Of a stretch of DNA of 38,211 nucleotides, positions 36,178 through 38,211 are shown piece after piece. Source of the DNA: Candidatus Calescibacteriota bacterium (GTDB lineage: Bacteria > CAIJMQ01 > JAADFP01). Both the position numbers and the translations under genes were made by a program. Positions within the stretch are counted from its first letter, which is position 1. Each line of letters starts with the position of its first letter. The notes under the pieces are model-generated. The model was not told the origin of the DNA. It made no database searches and was given only the letters and a program-made list of their open reading frames with translations. The stretch is taken from positions 1-38,211 of the forward strand of contig JAGGYA010000014.1 in the NCBI GenBank assembly GCA_021162785.1, written 5' to 3'.

Positions 36178-37790
36178 TTTATTTCTTGCAGTTTCTTTTT
36201 ATTTACACCTTCTACTTTGTTTCTGGATATGTTTTGCTTCGAAATATCTCTTTTTCCGCCCATGAAAAATTTGCAATGAGTTTTACACTATCGTCTTTCC
36301 TCTTCTATATCTCTTCTTTTTTGACTTTTCTATTCAAAGATAAAATTTTTCTTTTTCTCCCAGCTGGTATATCTATTCTTGGATTAATTATTCCTTCAAG
36401 AAAGGAGAGAAAATTAAATTTTAATCCCTCTCTTTTGGTGATAAGTTTGCTTCCCTTCTACGCATTCCTACATCAGTTTTTGATTCGATTTTATGGATTT
36501 ACAAGCTGGTATGGAGATTGGTTTATCCATTATCAAGTTTCTCAGTTTTATCTGAGGGAGTATCCTTTTAGCTTTCATTTTGAGGGTGGTTACACTTTCA
36601 CGTCGCGTCCACCTTTATTTAACCTAAATGCTTCTTATTTTCTTAACATTTTGGGAGAGAAATTCACAGTTTTTCAAATATTTTCTTCTGTAGCCAATTC
36701 GCTATTTGTTTTTTCGTTTTACTTACTACTAAAGGATATATTCAAACCGGGTAGATTTTTACCATTTTTACTTTCACTTTTGTTTTTACATCCAACTATT
36801 TACCGTCACTTAACTTACACCTGGAATAAGCTTTTTACAACATATTTTATATTTGGGGGATTAGTTTTCGGCCTGAGGGCTTTGGGAGAAAGAAAAAAAG
36901 AATATCTTTGTTTTTCTGGAATAGCCTGGGGATTGGCAGCTTTATCCCACCAATTTTCTTATTTTTACTTTTTGCCATTTTTTATATTGTTATTGATGAA
37001 TAAAAAGTGGTTATGGCGTGAAAAGCTGATTTTTACTCTCTTTTTCCTTTTACCTCTTTTACCCTGGTATGCTTGGTCAATTTCAAAAGTGGGTTGGGAA
37101 GAGACTTTCTTATCCACTCCTGCTGTAACTATGAGTTATAAATCATCTGCTAAGTGGTGGGGAGTGAAAGTGCGGAATATACTCACCTGCAGTTTGCCCA
37201 TTCACTTTATTTATTCTTTGAGAAGATGGCTTCATAACCTAGCTCCTTCCATTTCTTTATATAATGGTTTTTTAGCTTTTTCTACAGATACAATCCCAGG
37301 ATTTATGGGAATTTCCACCCTATTCTTTTTCCTCCTTGGCCTACTGAGAAGGGAGAATGCAGATATGGAAATCCCTTTCGGGAAGTTTCTTCTTTTGTGG
37401 ATTATTGCAGGAATTACCGGTTGTATTATTACCGAACCTTATGACTATGTACAGGGGATTGTCCATACAGGGATGCTTCCTGCTGTATTGATTCTTTTGG
37501 TTTGGATAGGAATGAAGTTGTTGAAGATGAAAGAAGGCAAGATCTGGCGCTTTACAGTAATGGCGGAGTTCTCATTATTTTTATGGTCGGTACCTCTACT
37601 TACTCCTTTCGTGAGGGATGCTAATTTAGATTTGAAGCTCAAGCATCATCTTACCTTTCTCTATGACAGGGTATACCCCTACCGATTTTTGATAATTCTC
37701 TTCATTGTTTTTATCCAGATTGGGGTGATAATCTGGGCAGTGAAAAGCATGAGGCGGAATAATAAAAAGGAGAGAATACCTGCCGGTTAA
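36174..37790 (+). CDS. GT-C fold glycosyltransferase-like integral membrane protein
   Basis: First loop GFTSWYGDWFIHYQVSQFYLREYPFSFHFEGGYTFTSRPPLFNLNASYFL; multi-TM; ATGA overlap with the upstream methyltransferase. Confidence 0.75.
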   Translation: MIYFLQFLFIYTFYFVSGYVLLRNISFSAHEKFAMSFTLSSFLFYISSFLTFLFKDKIFLFLPAGISILGLIIPSRKERKLNFNPSLLVISLLPFYAFLHQFLIRFYGFTSWYGDWFIHYQVSQFYLREYPFSFHFEGGYTFTSRPPLFNLNASYFLNILGEKFTVFQIFSSVANSLFVFSFYLLLKDIFKPGRFLPFLLSLLFLHPTIYRHLTYTWNKLFTTYFIFGGLVFGLRALGERKKEYLCFSGIAWGLAALSHQFSYFYFLPFFILLLMNKKWLWREKLIFTLFFLLPLLPWYAWSISKVGWEETFLSTPAVTMSYKSSAKWWGVKVRNILTCSLPIHFIYSLRRWLHNLAPSISLYNGFLAFSTDTIPGFMGISTLFFFLLGLLRRENADMEIPFGKFLLLWIIAGITGCIITEPYDYVQGIVHTGMLPAVLILLVWIGMKLLKMKEGKIWRFTVMAEFSLFLWSVPLLTPFVRDANLDLKLKHHLTFLYDRVYPYRFLIILFIVFIQIGVIIWAVKSMRRNNKKERIPAG

Positions 37791-37862
37791 CCTGCTTGAG
37801 GGAAAAATTTGTAAACTTTATCTGGCCATCCTCTGTTTAGAATTCATAAAGTTCTCAATACC

Positions 37863-37949
37863 GGGTCAAGTCCTGTTTTTTCCTGTAAAGAAAGAAAACC
37901 TTGTAATTGAGGGTTTTTCTCTTTTTTACAGGAATTTTTAGACACTACC
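37863..37949 (-). mobile_element. Small inverted-repeat element, copy 2 (internally shortened)
   Basis: Minus strand GGTAGTGTCTAAAAATTCCTGTAAAAAAGAGAAAAACCCTCAATTACAAGGTTTTCTTTCTTTACAGGAAAAAACAGGACTTGACCC. Arms 37880-37900 and 37912-37934 are near-perfect inverted repeats. Shares ends with the 1663-1854 copy. Confidence 0.55.
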
Positions 37950-37950
37950 A

Positions 37951-38096
37951 GAGATGGGGATAGCCATATTGGAGAATAAAGATTCTTTCCAGTAAAGGTA
38001 TCCAGAAGCAAGATGGACAGGTTCATCATAGGTTATGGATTTGAAGATAAGACTCAAAGATGCTTGAAGAAAAAAGAGAAACAGTAAAATTAAGCC
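37951..38096 (-). pseudogene. Truncated N-terminal fragment of a GT-C glycosyltransferase paralogous to 25970-27751
   Basis: Minus-strand translation GLILLFLFFLQASLSLIFKSITYDEPVHLASGYLYWKESLFSNMAIP aligns with CLLLFFFFQGFFSILEKSPTFDEPVHLTAGYLYWKKGLFEYNYLDP of the intact gene, then runs into the repeat element. The track ORF 37844-38029 is out of frame with it. Confidence 0.8.
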
Positions 38097-38211
38097 CTAA
38101 CTTCCTCTATTTTCAAGTAATATGTGGAGATAAAACAGAAGTTCTAAGTTTTTAGAGCTGTAATTCTAATTCTTAACGAGACTCTGAATAAATAGAAAAA
38201 TCTTGACATGA

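Noticed and set aside
37880-37934. Intrinsic terminator for the 36174-37790 gene
   Set aside because: The hairpin is AT-rich, long-armed and shared with the distant 5' copy, so a transposon-type inverted repeat fits better, though it could incidentally terminate transcription.
1-38211. CRISPR array or phage-defence system
   Set aside because: No regularly spaced direct repeats and no cas, toxin-antitoxin or restriction genes recognised on either strand.

Overview
38.2 kb bacterial-type window. It looks thermophile-like because it carries a BpsA/DUF43-type branched-polyamine synthase, but the taxon cannot be fixed from sequence alone. The left half (~0.6-20 kb) is mainly a compact minus-strand housekeeping block: rsmE-lipA-lipB-lpd, argS, rsfS, DUF2007, a queuosine-precursor transporter, rtcA, pilT, mreB and htpX. 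These are followed by nucleotide-sugar epimerases, glycosyltransferases, an MBL hydrolase and bpsA. A tRNA-Arg(TCT) lies immediately 5' of an mscS-family gene. The right half (~21.8-38 kb) is a dense surface-glycosylation locus. It holds six multi-pass GT-C/PMT-like polyprenol-dependent glycosyltransferases (two with C-terminal TPRs) and several GT2 polyprenyl-phosphate-sugar synthases. It also has two DegT/StrS aminotransferases, a sugar 4,6-dehydratase-like SDR and a methyltransferase. The ORF track misses or obscures: a CDS running off the left edge; an FkbM-methyltransferase pseudogene; a class-I methyltransferase pseudogene; a GT-C paralogue cut off at the right end by a small inverted-repeat element that also occurs near the left end; and a recurring GGTATAAT-type -10 placed 6-9 nt before start codons, which suggests leaderless transcription. 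Family calls come from motifs read by eye. No database search was run.
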